Origin: Empedobacter sedimenti | Lineage (GTDB): Bacteria > Bacteroidota > Bacteroidia > Flavobacteriales > Weeksellaceae | Reading direction: 5' to 3' | Assembly: GCF_030005555.1 (NCBI RefSeq) | Contig: NZ_JASCQG010000001.1 | Location: forward strand, 186,001-250,000 | DNA length: 64,000 bases | Part shown: piece after piece, positions 18,844 to 28,432 of the stretch | How positions within the stretch are numbered: position 1 is the stretch's first letter | Layout of the letters: every line of letters begins with the position of its first letter | Notes under the pieces: generated by a model | Told to the model about the DNA's origin: nothing | What the model saw: the letters and a program-made list of their open reading frames with translations, nothing else | Database searches by the model: none | Made by a program: the position numbers and the translations under genes

Positions 18844-19758
18844 TTATTTTCTAATTAAAGGCATTGTAGAACATCTTAATAAACCTCCCATTTTAGAGAC
18901 TTCGCGGTAATTAATTCGCTCCACTTTTATATTCCATACATTTTCTAAATGATCATTTAAACGCATAAAATTTTTCTCAGAAACAACAACTTCAGGAGAA
19001 ATTGAAAACACATTAGGATTCATCCAATACATTTCTTCTTTTGTCACTTCGAATAGATTTTCTTTCCCAAAAATATCGACAATTTGCTGATACTCATGCT
19101 CAAATAAAAAGCCATCTTTGTAGATAATCGCTTTGTCTTTCCCAACTGGATTGAACGTACAATCTAAATGCAAAATTCCTTCGTAAGGATTTTCATCATT
19201 CTTTTTCAGTTCAAAATCCAAAACTTTTTTGTTTGGAAATTTAGTTTTAATATATTCTACAAACTCAACATTAGTACGTCCAGTTTTATAATTTTTGAAA
19301 TCTGCTTGTTTATATGTTCCAACAAAAATATAATCATTGTACAAAATCACATCGCCACCTTCTACATAAACTTCTTCTGGTAAAGAATTGATTTTATTAC
19401 CTTTAAATTGTTTCTTTATTTCTCTGTAAGCTTGTAATTCTTCTAAACGATCTGGTATAATATTAGAAATAAAAAATTGATCTTCAATTACAAAACCGAC
19501 ATCACGAGAAAAAACTTGATTACAATCTTCAATCATCGTTGGACGTAAAACTTCTACATTATATTTCTTTAAAACTTGTTCAAATTCTGACATTTCCTCA
19601 ATTAAGTCTTCTTCTTTTGGATAGTCATTATTTTGTACGGTTTCATAAGATTTTGCATCGAAAGTTTGATCAAGTGTAGGATTTGCTCCGTTCGATTCTG
19701 CTCGTCCCAATACTACAGTTTGTAGTTGAGCCGTTTCGTTCTGTACATTTAATCGCAT
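18844..19758 (-). CDS. Dimethylarginine dimethylaminohydrolase/arginine-deiminase-like pentein enzyme
   Basis: 304 aa. Motifs of guanidino-group hydrolases: SRDVGFV near residue 85 (like the PRD motif of deiminases), VYVEGGDV around 131-137, HLDCTF with His197 and Asp199, and the C-terminal nucleophile Cys296 in GGLLRCSTMP. Related enzymes are arginine deiminase, DDAH and amidinotransferases; I cannot choose between them from sequence alone. Forms a pair with ctlX. Only 33 bases separate its ATG from the upstream terminator, so its promoter is either in that gap or inside the amidohydrolase gene. Confidence 0.85.
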   Translation of the reverse strand: MRLNVQNETAQLQTVVLGRAESNGANPTLDQTFDAKSYETVQNNDYPKEEDLIEEMSEFEQVLKKYNVEVLRPTMIEDCNQVFSRDVGFVIEDQFFISNIIPDRLEELQAYREIKKQFKGNKINSLPEEVYVEGGDVILYNDYIFVGTYKQADFKNYKTGRTNVEFVEYIKTKFPNKKVLDFELKKNDENPYEGILHLDCTFNPVGKDKAIIYKDGFLFEHEYQQIVDIFGKENLFEVTKEEMYWMNPNVFSISPEVVVSEKNFMRLNDHLENVWNIKVERINYREVSKMGGLLRCSTMPLIRK

Positions 19759-19791
19759 AATTTATTGTGGTTTTAATTTTGTGTTCCAAAA

Positions 19792-19815
19792 AAAATCCCG
19801 CTGAAGCGAGATTTT
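19792..19815 (-). terminator. Terminator after the amidohydrolase gene
   Basis: Minus-strand stem AAAATCTCGCT / GCGGGATTTT region with one G-T pair, followed by T residues; 22 bases past the stop. Confidence 0.7.
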
Positions 19816-19836
19816 AATTTTGTATAAATATACATT

Positions 19837-20814
19837 TTATTTTTGAATTCCTAAAGCTTTCAAGCCATTTACTGTGGCAATATTCGAAAGTTGTTCCACA
19901 TCATAAAAGTGGCAAGACTCTAGCATTACACGTAATTCTGTTAATAAATGTCCATCAGAAAAAGGTTTATAAATATCATTAATATTGTCTGTTCCGAAGG
20001 CTACATTAATTCCTTTTGGGATCATTTCGTCAACTGGTGTTACTGAATTGTGAGAAGGCGCTAAACGCTCTGTACGATTGTGATCGATCCATGCAGTTGG
20101 ACAAGAAACAATGTGCATATCTGCTTTTTTGATCAAATCGTATAATTCGTAACGATATTTTCTTGGATGTGCTGCAACCGAAATTGAGTGAACCGCAGAA
20201 ACTTTTCCTTGCATTCCGTGTTCGATCGTTTTCAATGCTAACTGTTCAGTTTCTTTTTCTTCGTCTGTATTAAATTGATCAACATGAACGTGAACCAATT
20301 TATTTTTTGCTTTTGCAGTAGATAATAAAATATCTAAATGCTCTTCTTCTCTACCAAAATCTTTTGCAGGTAAACCTCCAATAATGTCCACAAAATCCGA
20401 AGACATATCAAACCATTCGCGCGCTTTAGGATCAATAACTCCTTTCAACACTTGGTTTGCAAAACGCATTTCGATATCTTTTCCGTAGTTATCTTTTAGG
20501 CGTTGAGCCGCTTGTATACTACGATCTTCGATTACTTCGTCTGCATCAATAAAAGAACCAATCGCTTGACAACCTTGCTCTAACATATAGTTAATCGCTT
20601 TTTCCATACGGAAATAAATATCATCAACTGATGAATTGCGCTTCATATCATCAACTAAATGCCATTTCTCTTTTAAGTAAGAATTAGATAATGCAAAAGT
20701 GTCCGAAGTCAATGAATAAGCTCTGTCTAAGTGTGAATGCGTATTAACCCAACCTCCTTTTTCTTTGATTTTTTCAAGTACTTCCTCGATTGGATTATAG
20801 TTTTGTTTGTTCAT
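19837..20814 (-). CDS. Amidohydrolase-superfamily deaminase (cytosine deaminase/CodA-like)
   Basis: 325 aa TIM-barrel metallohydrolase. Metal ligands: HSHLDR (His26, His28), HVHVDQ (His175, His177 region), His209 in AVHSISVAAH, and Asp276 in FGTDNINDIYKPF. The layout matches cytosine deaminase and related N-heterocycle or ureido deaminases. The substrate is uncertain. Next to two guanidino enzymes it could take part in degradation of nitrogen-rich metabolites, but a terminator separates it from them. Cytoplasmic. Confidence 0.85.
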   Translation of the reverse strand: MNKQNYNPIEEVLEKIKEKGGWVNTHSHLDRAYSLTSDTFALSNSYLKEKWHLVDDMKRNSSVDDIYFRMEKAINYMLEQGCQAIGSFIDADEVIEDRSIQAAQRLKDNYGKDIEMRFANQVLKGVIDPKAREWFDMSSDFVDIIGGLPAKDFGREEEHLDILLSTAKAKNKLVHVHVDQFNTDEEKETEQLALKTIEHGMQGKVSAVHSISVAAHPRKYRYELYDLIKKADMHIVSCPTAWIDHNRTERLAPSHNSVTPVDEMIPKGINVAFGTDNINDIYKPFSDGHLLTELRVMLESCHFYDVEQLSNIATVNGLKALGIQK

Positions 20815-20930
20815 CGTGAGTTTGTTTGTTTTCGGGATGTAAAATTAACAAGATTATTCAAGAGAAATGAAGCGATATTATCAAAAAGATTTATGTAACT
20901 TTGTGCCTTTGTTAGTAACATCAGCGAATA

Positions 20931-20960
20931 AAAAAGTCCAACTTACGTGTTGGACTTTTT
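20931..20960 (-). terminator. Terminator overlapping the end of the 20943 gene
   Basis: 12-bp perfect stem AAAAAGTCCAAC / GTTGGACTTTTT. On the minus strand it ends the Rel-membrane protein operon, with the stop codon of the membrane protein located in the loop. Confidence 0.8.
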
Positions 20961-21383
20961 GGTATTATAATGAGATAGTGTTGTTATTACTAATAATATG
21001 GCTGATAGCAACCAAAACCAATAACCAAATAAAAGAGTATTATATTCTTTGATTTCCATAAAATCAAGCTCAAATATATGATTAATACTATATAATGACA
21101 TCTGAAAAAAAGTAAACATACCAAGGATAATACCTATTTTTTTTCTATAAAAAATCCAACCTAATAAAAGTGTAAAATTTCCTAACCAGCAAATAAAGTC
21201 AACTGGTAATTCTAAAATCGTCATATACCCTAAAATCAGATAAGCAAAACCTAAATATTCAGTTTCATTATCACTCGTATAATAATCAGCAAAATTATCT
21301 AAAATCAAATGTACTGGTAGTATCAAACTTATGATGAATATAACAATACTAGATATAAGAAAATGTTTACTTTTTAATTTCAC
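20943..21383 (-). CDS. Small integral membrane protein downstream of Rel
   Basis: 146 aa, four predicted membrane helices (around 8-28, 44-60, 66-100 and 117-137), no recognised family. It starts 2 bases after the rel stop, so it is co-transcribed and possibly translationally coupled. A role in the stringent response is unproven; the linkage may be chance. The coding end (Lys-Lys-Ser-Asn-Thr-stop) forms the left half of the terminator hairpin. Confidence 0.7.
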   Translation of the reverse strand: MKLKSKHFLISSIVIFIISLILPVHLILDNFADYYTSDNETEYLGFAYLILGYMTILELPVDFICWLGNFTLLLGWIFYRKKIGIILGMFTFFQMSLYSINHIFELDFMEIKEYNTLLFGYWFWLLSAILLVITTLSHYNTKKSNT

Positions 21384-21385
21384 AA

Positions 21386-23620
21386 TTAATTTTTATAAGT
21401 TCGTTTTACAGATTGTATTCCTTCAATATTTTTTAACTCCATCATAATTTTTTCTAATTCGGTCTTATTTTTAACGGAAACAGTAATTTTTCCATCAAAA
21501 ATACCTGCATCTTCAGATAAATTAATACTATGCATGTTCAAAGAATTATTTTTTGAAATAACCAACGTAATATCACTTACCATTCCTGCTCTATCCAAAC
21601 CTTGCAGCTCGATAAGCGCTTTAAATTCACGTTGAGAAGAATCAATCCATTTCGCTTTTATAATACGATATGCATAATTAGCTTGTAATGAAATAGAGTT
21701 TGGACAATCAACTTTATGTACTTTTATTCCTTTCGAAACTGTTATAAATCCAAATACTTTATCACCTGCAATCGGGTTACAACAACTCGCTAATTCATAA
21801 TCTAAACGCTCTTCATCATTTCCAAAAACAAGCGAATCTAACTTCGTTTTATGTTGTACAAAATCTTCTTTTTTAGATGTGTTAAAAGTTGATTTTCGGA
21901 AACGATTAATTAATCCAGTAAAACCTGTATTTCGTTCGGCAAATTTGCGTAAATCATTGTTGTCAATAATTCCCATTGCAACATTATAAAATACATCCAT
22001 ACTTGAACTTAACTTAAAGTATTGCTGTAATTGATTTACCGTACTCTCGTTAAAATCAACCTTTAAGTGTCTTAATTTTCGTTGAATAATTTCTTTACCT
22101 TCGTCTGCAACTTTACGTTTATCAGAGTTTAAAGAAGCTTTAATTTTACTTCTTGCTTTACTTGTAACAACATAATCTAACCATTCTAATTTAGGTTTTT
22201 GTTGCGTTGAAGTAATAATTTCTACTTGATCTCCACTCTGTAACTGATGTGATAAAGGGAATAATTTTCCGTTTACTTTTGCACCCAAACAATGGTCTCC
22301 AACATTACTATGAATAGAGTACGCAAAATCTAAAGAACTTGCACCTTTTGGCAACGAATGTAAATCTCCTTTTGGCGTAAAAACATAAATCTCTTTTGAA
22401 TACAAATTGAATTTAAAATTATCCATAAATTCAACTGCATCTTTGGTATCTTCTTGCTCAAGCATCTCACGAACTTGATGTATCCATTCATCAACTTTCG
22501 TGTCATCTTCAGAGACATTCTCTTTGTATTTATAATGCGCTGCAATACCCATTTCTGCAACTTCATCCATTCTTTCGGAACGGATTTGCACTTCTACCCA
22601 ACGCGCTTGCGGTCCCATTACTGTAACGTGTAGCGATTCGTAACCTGTTGTCTTCGGTTGCGAAATCCAATCGCGCATTCGTTTTGGGTTTGGTATAAAT
22701 AAATCTGTTATTAATGAGTAAATTTTCCAAGCAATAAACTTTTCGTTTTTACGATCTGAGCGATAAATCACTCGAATAGCAAATAAATCGAAAACTTCTT
22801 CGAATGGAATGCCTTGCGTTACAGTTTTACGATAAATAGAATTGATAGATTTAGAACGACCTTTAATTTCGAATTCTAATCCTTCAGCTTCTAATTTTTC
22901 ATTGATTAACTTGCAAAAGTCATTGATATACTTTTCTCTATCCGCTTTAGTTTCTGTTAACTTTTGCTCAATATTGTGATAAGCTTCTGGTTGAGTATAT
23001 TTTAAACTTAAATCTTCTAATTCAGATTTTATATTATACAACCCCATTCTATGCGCTAAAGGAGCATAAATAAAAATTGTTTCGGAAGCAATTTTTACTT
23101 GTTTATCTTCTCGCATACTATCAAGCGTTCGCATATTGTGTAGACGATCTGCAATTTTAATTAAAATAACACGAACATCTTCAGAAAGCGTTAATAATAG
23201 CTTTTTATAATTCTCTGATTGTATGGATAAATCTTGACGATTCAGAACCGAAATCTTCGTTAACCCATCAATAATTTTAGCAATTTTTTTCCCAAATAGC
23301 TTTTCTATATCTTCTACAGTGTAATCTGTATCTTCTACAACATCATGCATTAACGCTGCAGCGATTGATGTAGCACCAAGTCCAATTTCATCTGCAACTA
23401 TTTTAGCTACAGCAATCGGATGATAAATATAAGGTTCGCCAGTTTTTCTGCGTTGATCTTTATGCGCATCTACAGCTAAATCAAAAGCCTTACGAATCAA
23501 TTTTTTATCATCGTCAGACAAAGTGATATAGGTATTTTGTAGCATCTCTTTATAACGTCGCGTAATCTCAACGTTCTCTCGCTCTAATTGTTCTTCTGTA
23601 ATAACGTGCGGAGTTTCCAT
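21386..23620 (-). CDS. Bifunctional (p)ppGpp synthetase/hydrolase (Rel/SpoT family)
   Basis: 744 aa stringent-response enzyme. HD hydrolase domain (about 45-195) with His53, His67 and the HD pair His92-Asp93 intact; synthetase domain (about 235-360) with GRSKSINSIYRK and GYESLHVTV; TGS domain (about 400-460, FTPKGDLHSLPKGA); and C-terminal ACT domain (from about 668). The synthetase loop reads RMRDWISQPK, the basic RxKD-type of bifunctional enzymes, not the EXDD of RelA. Hence it should both make and degrade (p)ppGpp. First gene of an operon with a small membrane protein. Confidence 0.96.
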   Translation of the reverse strand: METPHVITEEQLERENVEITRRYKEMLQNTYITLSDDDKKLIRKAFDLAVDAHKDQRRKTGEPYIYHPIAVAKIVADEIGLGATSIAAALMHDVVEDTDYTVEDIEKLFGKKIAKIIDGLTKISVLNRQDLSIQSENYKKLLLTLSEDVRVILIKIADRLHNMRTLDSMREDKQVKIASETIFIYAPLAHRMGLYNIKSELEDLSLKYTQPEAYHNIEQKLTETKADREKYINDFCKLINEKLEAEGLEFEIKGRSKSINSIYRKTVTQGIPFEEVFDLFAIRVIYRSDRKNEKFIAWKIYSLITDLFIPNPKRMRDWISQPKTTGYESLHVTVMGPQARWVEVQIRSERMDEVAEMGIAAHYKYKENVSEDDTKVDEWIHQVREMLEQEDTKDAVEFMDNFKFNLYSKEIYVFTPKGDLHSLPKGASSLDFAYSIHSNVGDHCLGAKVNGKLFPLSHQLQSGDQVEIITSTQQKPKLEWLDYVVTSKARSKIKASLNSDKRKVADEGKEIIQRKLRHLKVDFNESTVNQLQQYFKLSSSMDVFYNVAMGIIDNNDLRKFAERNTGFTGLINRFRKSTFNTSKKEDFVQHKTKLDSLVFGNDEERLDYELASCCNPIAGDKVFGFITVSKGIKVHKVDCPNSISLQANYAYRIIKAKWIDSSQREFKALIELQGLDRAGMVSDITLVISKNNSLNMHSINLSEDAGIFDGKITVSVKNKTELEKIMMELKNIEGIQSVKRTYKN

Positions 23621-23942
23621 CTTTATAAGTTTTGGGTAATAGTTAAGTTGAATTAATCAGCTAAAACAACATAATCAAAAACTAAATATACGAGTTTTTC
23701 TTTTTTGTTTTCATGAAAAAATTTGAAATAATTCATCAACTCTATAATTGAGAATTGGTATAAATTCTAATTCATTAAAATTCAATCACAATATGTATGA
23801 TTAAATAATTTTAATCAAATAATTTTCTTATTAAACAATGCTTTAAATCAAGAATTATCGATCACTATTATAGAATAATATTTTCTCAAAATCCTGATAT
23901 TTTTAATCATTTTTACGTTAAATTTGATATAGAAATTCATTC
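23621..23942. other. 322-bp intergenic region with mntH promoter and inverted repeats
   Basis: No gene is seen on either strand. A TAAATTTG -7 box lies at 23919-23926, 16 nt before the mntH ATG, without a clear TTG at the right distance. An imperfectly spaced palindrome TGATTAAA-TAAT-TTTAATCA is at 23798-23817, and a related shorter one, TGATATTTTTAATCA, at 23895-23909 sits directly upstream of the -7 box; both are candidate metal-regulator sites. Confidence 0.5.
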
Positions 23943-25820
23943 ATGTCAAATCAATCGCACTCAAAATCTCTGGAAGATGTTCACGAAAGTGTTCAAATAA
24001 AAAAAGGAAAATTCCGTAAAATACTAAGCTTTTTTGGACCAGCTTATCTAATTAGTGTAGGATATATGGATCCTGGAAACTGGGCAACCGATTTGGCTGG
24101 AGGTAGCCAATTTGGGTATACATTAATTTGGGTATTATTGATGAGTAACATTATGGCACTATTGTTACAAAGTTTATGTACCAGATTAGGAATTGTTCGA
24201 CGAAAAGATTTGGCGCAATGTAACAGAGAAACTTACCCAAAAGGAATGAATTTAGTGCTTTATATTTTGGCTGAGATAGCGATTGCTGCTTGCGATTTAG
24301 CCGAAATATTAGGAATGGCTATTGGGCTTAATTTACTTTTTGGTATAGATTTGATGTATGGTGTTTTAATTAGTTTTTTAGATACATTTCTCTTATTATA
24401 TCTTCAAAAACTTGGAATGCGAAAAATGGAACTTTTCATTGTTGGTTTAATCACAATGATTGGTTTATGTTTTTTGACTGAAATGTTTTTAGCTAAACCA
24501 GATTTTGGAGAAGTTGCAAAAGGTTTTATTCCTTCTATTCCTAATAGTGCAGCTTTGTATATTAGTATCGGTATTATTGGTGCAACAGTAATGCCTCATA
24601 ATCTCTATTTACATTCGGCCCTCGTACAAACACGGCAAATAAAACGAGATGATTTTTCGATAAAAAAAGCATTAAAATATAACTTTTGGGATAGTGCAAT
24701 CGCACTTAATTTAGCATTTTTTGTAAATGCAGCTATTTTAATTCTAGCTTCATCTGTTTTCCATAAAAATGGCTATCATGATGTTGCAGAATTAAGTGAT
24801 GCTTATAGATTATTGGGAACAACATTAGGAACAGATTTAGCTCCAAAACTATTTGCTGTAGCATTAATTTTAGCAGGACAAAGTTCCACTGTAACAGGAA
24901 CTCTGGCAGGACAAATTGTAATGGAAGGTTATCTGCATTTGCGTATAAATCCAGTATTGAGAAGAATTCTTACCCGACTTTTAGCTGTAGTTCCTGCTGT
25001 GGTCGTTATTCTCGTTTTTGGAGAAAAAGAAGTAGGATCTTTGTTGATTTTTAGTCAAGTTATTCTAAGTATGCAATTGGCATTTGCAGTTATTCCGTTG
25101 ATTCATTTTGTGAGTGATAAAGAAAAAATGGGAAACTTTGCAATTAATACAACAACAAAGTTTTTTGCTTGGACAATAGCTTTCATCATTTCATTTCTTA
25201 ATGCAAAATTGGTTTATGAAGAGTTCAATAAATGGATGACAAATAGTGATTCTTATACACTAAATATCTTTCTTGTTGGATTAGAAATCGGACTTTTAGT
25301 GTTATTACTTTTGACTTTTTTCATTCCACTATTTATCAAGAAAAATCAAGAAAGTCTGAAAGAAATTCACGAACCGTTTGAAAAGTTTACTTTAGAAGAA
25401 ATCTCAAAACAACATTTCAAAAAAATTGTAGTTGCATTAGATTTTTCTAAGACTGATAAAAAAGTCATCAATTACGCGACACAATTAGCAACACCAGAGT
25501 CTACCTTAATTTTAGTGCATGTGGTAGAAAGTGCTTCTGTAAAATATACTGGAGAGCGTACAAATGATGAGGAATCACAATCCGATCTGAAACGACTCGA
25601 ACAATATGCTGAAATTCTACGTCCACTTTTTCATGAAACTAAAATCGAATTAGGTTACAATAATCGTGTGAAAACAATTGCAGAAATTTGCAAAAAAAAT
25701 CAGGCTGATTTGATTATTGTTGGTTCACATGGACATCGTGGTTTGATGGATTTTATTTTTGGAGAAACGATCAATAAACTACGACATCAAGTTAATATTC
25801 CTGTTTTTATCGCTAAGTAA
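23943..25820 (+). CDS. mntH: Nramp-family divalent metal transporter fused to a universal stress protein domain
   Basis: Proton-coupled Mn2+/Fe2+ importer. Residues 25-450 form the Nramp domain with metal-binding DPGN at 43-46 and MPHN at 217-220, both intact. From about residue 491 to 625 there is a UspA-like domain (KKIVVALDFS ... LIIVGSHGHRG ... PVFIAK). Its nucleotide loop has GSHGHRG but not the usual GSVS ending, so ATP binding is uncertain. Ordinary MntH is about 420 aa, so this is a fusion. The cytoplasmic Usp part may sense nucleotides and gate uptake; that is inference. Monocistronic, with a terminator 14 bases after the stop. Confidence 0.93.
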   Translation: MSNQSHSKSLEDVHESVQIKKGKFRKILSFFGPAYLISVGYMDPGNWATDLAGGSQFGYTLIWVLLMSNIMALLLQSLCTRLGIVRRKDLAQCNRETYPKGMNLVLYILAEIAIAACDLAEILGMAIGLNLLFGIDLMYGVLISFLDTFLLLYLQKLGMRKMELFIVGLITMIGLCFLTEMFLAKPDFGEVAKGFIPSIPNSAALYISIGIIGATVMPHNLYLHSALVQTRQIKRDDFSIKKALKYNFWDSAIALNLAFFVNAAILILASSVFHKNGYHDVAELSDAYRLLGTTLGTDLAPKLFAVALILAGQSSTVTGTLAGQIVMEGYLHLRINPVLRRILTRLLAVVPAVVVILVFGEKEVGSLLIFSQVILSMQLAFAVIPLIHFVSDKEKMGNFAINTTTKFFAWTIAFIISFLNAKLVYEEFNKWMTNSDSYTLNIFLVGLEIGLLVLLLLTFFIPLFIKKNQESLKEIHEPFEKFTLEEISKQHFKKIVVALDFSKTDKKVINYATQLATPESTLILVHVVESASVKYTGERTNDEESQSDLKRLEQYAEILRPLFHETKIELGYNNRVKTIAEICKKNQADLIIVGSHGHRGLMDFIFGETINKLRHQVNIPVFIAK

Positions 25821-25834
25821 TTACTATAGAATAA

Positions 25835-25858
25835 AAAAACCGCTAATAAGCGGTTTTT
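25835..25858 (+). terminator. Terminator after mntH
   Basis: Stem AAAAACCGCT / AGCGGTTTTT with AATA loop and T run. Confidence 0.85.
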
Positions 25859-25872
25859 ATGTTTTATATTGT

Positions 25873-26037
25873 TTAGTTCTTTCTAAATCGCTGAAAGGAC
25901 ATAGACGGTTTCATTTTTATAGATTCATTAGCAATTAAGACCATCACATTTAAATGTTGGTTGAACATCCAAAGTGAATTTCCTTCAACCTCTACTCCTT
26001 GCGGAGTTCTGATAAGTTCTAAATTTGTGTACATCAT
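25873..26037 (-). CDS. Putative 54-aa protein
   Basis: A complete ATG-to-TAA frame in the 395-bp gap between mntH and recG. The product starts MMYTNLELIRTPQGVEVEGN, then SLWMFNQHLNVMVLIANES, and ends basic (SFQRFRKN). Amino-acid usage looks like real protein and there is no competing frame; a second ATG directly precedes the first (26035-26037 or 26032-26034). No promoter consensus or family was recognised. The rest of the gap (26038-26215) is AT-rich with nothing visible. Confidence 0.5.
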   Translation of the reverse strand: MMYTNLELIRTPQGVEVEGNSLWMFNQHLNVMVLIANESIKMKPSMSFQRFRKN

Positions 26038-26215
26038 AATCGATATTTTTATGGTTGAGCTAATATTGTGTTAAAAAATATAATTTACGTTAAAATAATT
26101 TAACACACCTAATAAAATTAAAAGTTTCTAATAATAATCAATGTTTGAAATATTAAAATAAAAACATCATAAATTATACCAAATAATAGTCAGAACATTT
26201 AGTGAATGTTAAATA

Positions 26216-28321
26216 TTAAGAAATTTGACTCCAACCTACTTTATCTTTATGATTATCAATGAAATACTTTTTAGTTGATTCATAAATTGGTGAAGAAAGT
26301 GTCGGATCTTGTAAAAGAATAGCTTCCACACATTTTCTTGCAGCATACAAAACTTCTTTGTCTTTGGCTAAGTCAGCGATTTTAAGATTTAAAACTCCAC
26401 TTTGTTGCGTTCCCATCATATCTCCAGGTCCGCGTAATTCCAAATCTACTTCAGCTACCTGAAAACCATCATTTGTTTGACACATCGTTTGTATACGACG
26501 TTTCGAAACATCATTTAATTTTCCTCCTGTCATCAAAATACAATACGATTGTTCCGCGCCACGACCAACACGACCACGAAGTTGATGCAATTGAGAAAGT
26601 CCAAAACGTTCAGAATTTTCAATGATCATCACCGAGGCATTTGGTACATTTACTCCAACTTCTATCACAGTTGTTGCTACTAAAATTTGTGTTTCATTAT
26701 TCTTAAAACGATTCATTTCAAATTCTTTATCCACAGGTTTTTGACGACCGTGTACAATACTTATTCCATATTCTGGTAACGGAAAAGCACGAGAAATACT
26801 CTCGTAGCCGTCCATCAAATCTTTCAATTCTAACTTTGCTGATTCTTCAATTAACGGATAAACCACATAAATTTGACGACCTTTCGCAATTTCATCTTTC
26901 ATAAATTTGAACACACTCAAACGATGTGCATCCATTTTATGAAGCGTTTTAATTGGTTTTCTTCCTTTTGGCAATTCATCAATCACCGAAACATCCAAAT
27001 CTCCATACATTGTCATCGAAAGTGTACGCGGAATAGGTGTTGCCGTCATTACTAAAATATGTGGTGGAAGTTTAGCTTTTCTCCAAAATTTAGCACGTTG
27101 AGCAACTCCAAAACGATGTTGTTCGTCAATAATAGCTAATCCTAAATTCTGAAAAATCACATTATCTTCTAACAAAGCGTGTGTTCCGATGATGATTTTA
27201 AGGTTTCCATTTTCAAGATTTTCTAAAATTGGCTGACGTTTTTTCTTTGTCACCGAACCAGTTAATAATTCAACCGAAACATCCAAACCATTCAATAATT
27301 CTGTAATGCTTTCATAATGTTGTTGTGCAAGAATTTCGGTTGGTGCAATTAAAGCTGCTTGAAAACCATTATCTACCGCAATCAACATCGTTAATAACGC
27401 AACCATCGTTTTTCCAGAACCAACATCACCTTGCAACAAACGATTCATTTGAGCTGGTTGACGAAGATCAAAACGAATTTCTTTAATTACTCTTTTTTGT
27501 GCATTTGTCAGTTCAAAAGGTAAATATTCATTGTAAAAAGTATTGAAATAATGACCAATTTCTGGAAAAGGGTTACTTCTATTCTTTTGTTTATTGACTG
27601 CTTTTTGAGAGAGATTAGCAAGATTAAGAAAGAAAAATTCTTCGAATTTTAGACGACGAATTGCTGCATTAAGTTCAGTTACATCTTTCGGGAAGTGAAT
27701 TGCTTTTAACGCTTCATTTCTTCCAATTAATTTATAATGATCCAGAACATTTAAGGGTAAATTTTCAGGAATATCGATATTTTCAGCAAAAAGATTCATC
27801 ATCATTTTTTGAAGAAAACGATTCGTAATTCCTTTTTTCGTTAACTTTTCGGTACTCGGATAAACGGGAAATAAGCCAAGCGGAATATTTTTAGCATCTT
27901 CAACTAATTCAATTTCAGGATGTGTTATACTGAAATTATTATTGAACATATTAGGTTTCCCGTAAATGACAACTTCTTTGAAAAGATCATTTCTTAATTT
28001 CTCCTTTTGCCAAGAAGAAACTTTAAACCAAACCAATTCCAAAGTTCCCGTTCCATCTTGAAATTTACCAACCAAACGCTTTACTTTTCCTTGGTTAATT
28101 TCTTCTAAACTAACAATTTTACCTTTTAATTGAATTTCGGCAGCTGTTGAAGAAATTTCAGAAATTTTGTAGAATTTTGATTTGTCCACATAACGAAAAG
28201 GAAAATGTTGTATCAAATCTTCGTATCTAAAAATTCTGAACTCGCTTTGCAATGTTTTAGCACGCTCAGGTCCAGCTCCTTTTAAATATTCTATTGTTTT
28301 TTTTAATGGATTTTGATACAT
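26216..28321 (-). CDS. recG: ATP-dependent DNA helicase RecG
   Basis: Branch-migrating helicase that rescues stalled replication forks and processes Holliday junctions. 701 aa, normal length. N-terminal wedge/OB domain (about 60-150), helicase motif I LLQGDVGSGKT, motif II as DEQH (IIDEQHRFGV), motif III MTATPIPRT, and C-terminal helicase motifs ATTVIEVGVNVP and QLRGRVGRG. The TRG-like region follows. Single gene on the minus strand; no clear terminator was seen after it. Confidence 0.97.
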   Translation of the reverse strand: MYQNPLKKTIEYLKGAGPERAKTLQSEFRIFRYEDLIQHFPFRYVDKSKFYKISEISSTAAEIQLKGKIVSLEEINQGKVKRLVGKFQDGTGTLELVWFKVSSWQKEKLRNDLFKEVVIYGKPNMFNNNFSITHPEIELVEDAKNIPLGLFPVYPSTEKLTKKGITNRFLQKMMMNLFAENIDIPENLPLNVLDHYKLIGRNEALKAIHFPKDVTELNAAIRRLKFEEFFFLNLANLSQKAVNKQKNRSNPFPEIGHYFNTFYNEYLPFELTNAQKRVIKEIRFDLRQPAQMNRLLQGDVGSGKTMVALLTMLIAVDNGFQAALIAPTEILAQQHYESITELLNGLDVSVELLTGSVTKKKRQPILENLENGNLKIIIGTHALLEDNVIFQNLGLAIIDEQHRFGVAQRAKFWRKAKLPPHILVMTATPIPRTLSMTMYGDLDVSVIDELPKGRKPIKTLHKMDAHRLSVFKFMKDEIAKGRQIYVVYPLIEESAKLELKDLMDGYESISRAFPLPEYGISIVHGRQKPVDKEFEMNRFKNNETQILVATTVIEVGVNVPNASVMIIENSERFGLSQLHQLRGRVGRGAEQSYCILMTGGKLNDVSKRRIQTMCQTNDGFQVAEVDLELRGPGDMMGTQQSGVLNLKIADLAKDKEVLYAARKCVEAILLQDPTLSSPIYESTKKYFIDNHKDKVGWSQIS

Positions 28322-28432
28322 TTTTCTACTTTCGGAAGGCGCAATTTACCAATTTTTAACGACAAACAATGTCATCGTTGTTACAAAATAAGCTCGTAGA
28401 ATTACATTATATTTGTACTAAAATTAAGAAAA

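Noticed and set aside
20896-20960. Possible short plus-strand RNA: TAACTTTG followed by a hairpin
   Set aside because: No TTG at the -33 position, and the hairpin is explained as the terminator of the minus-strand operon.
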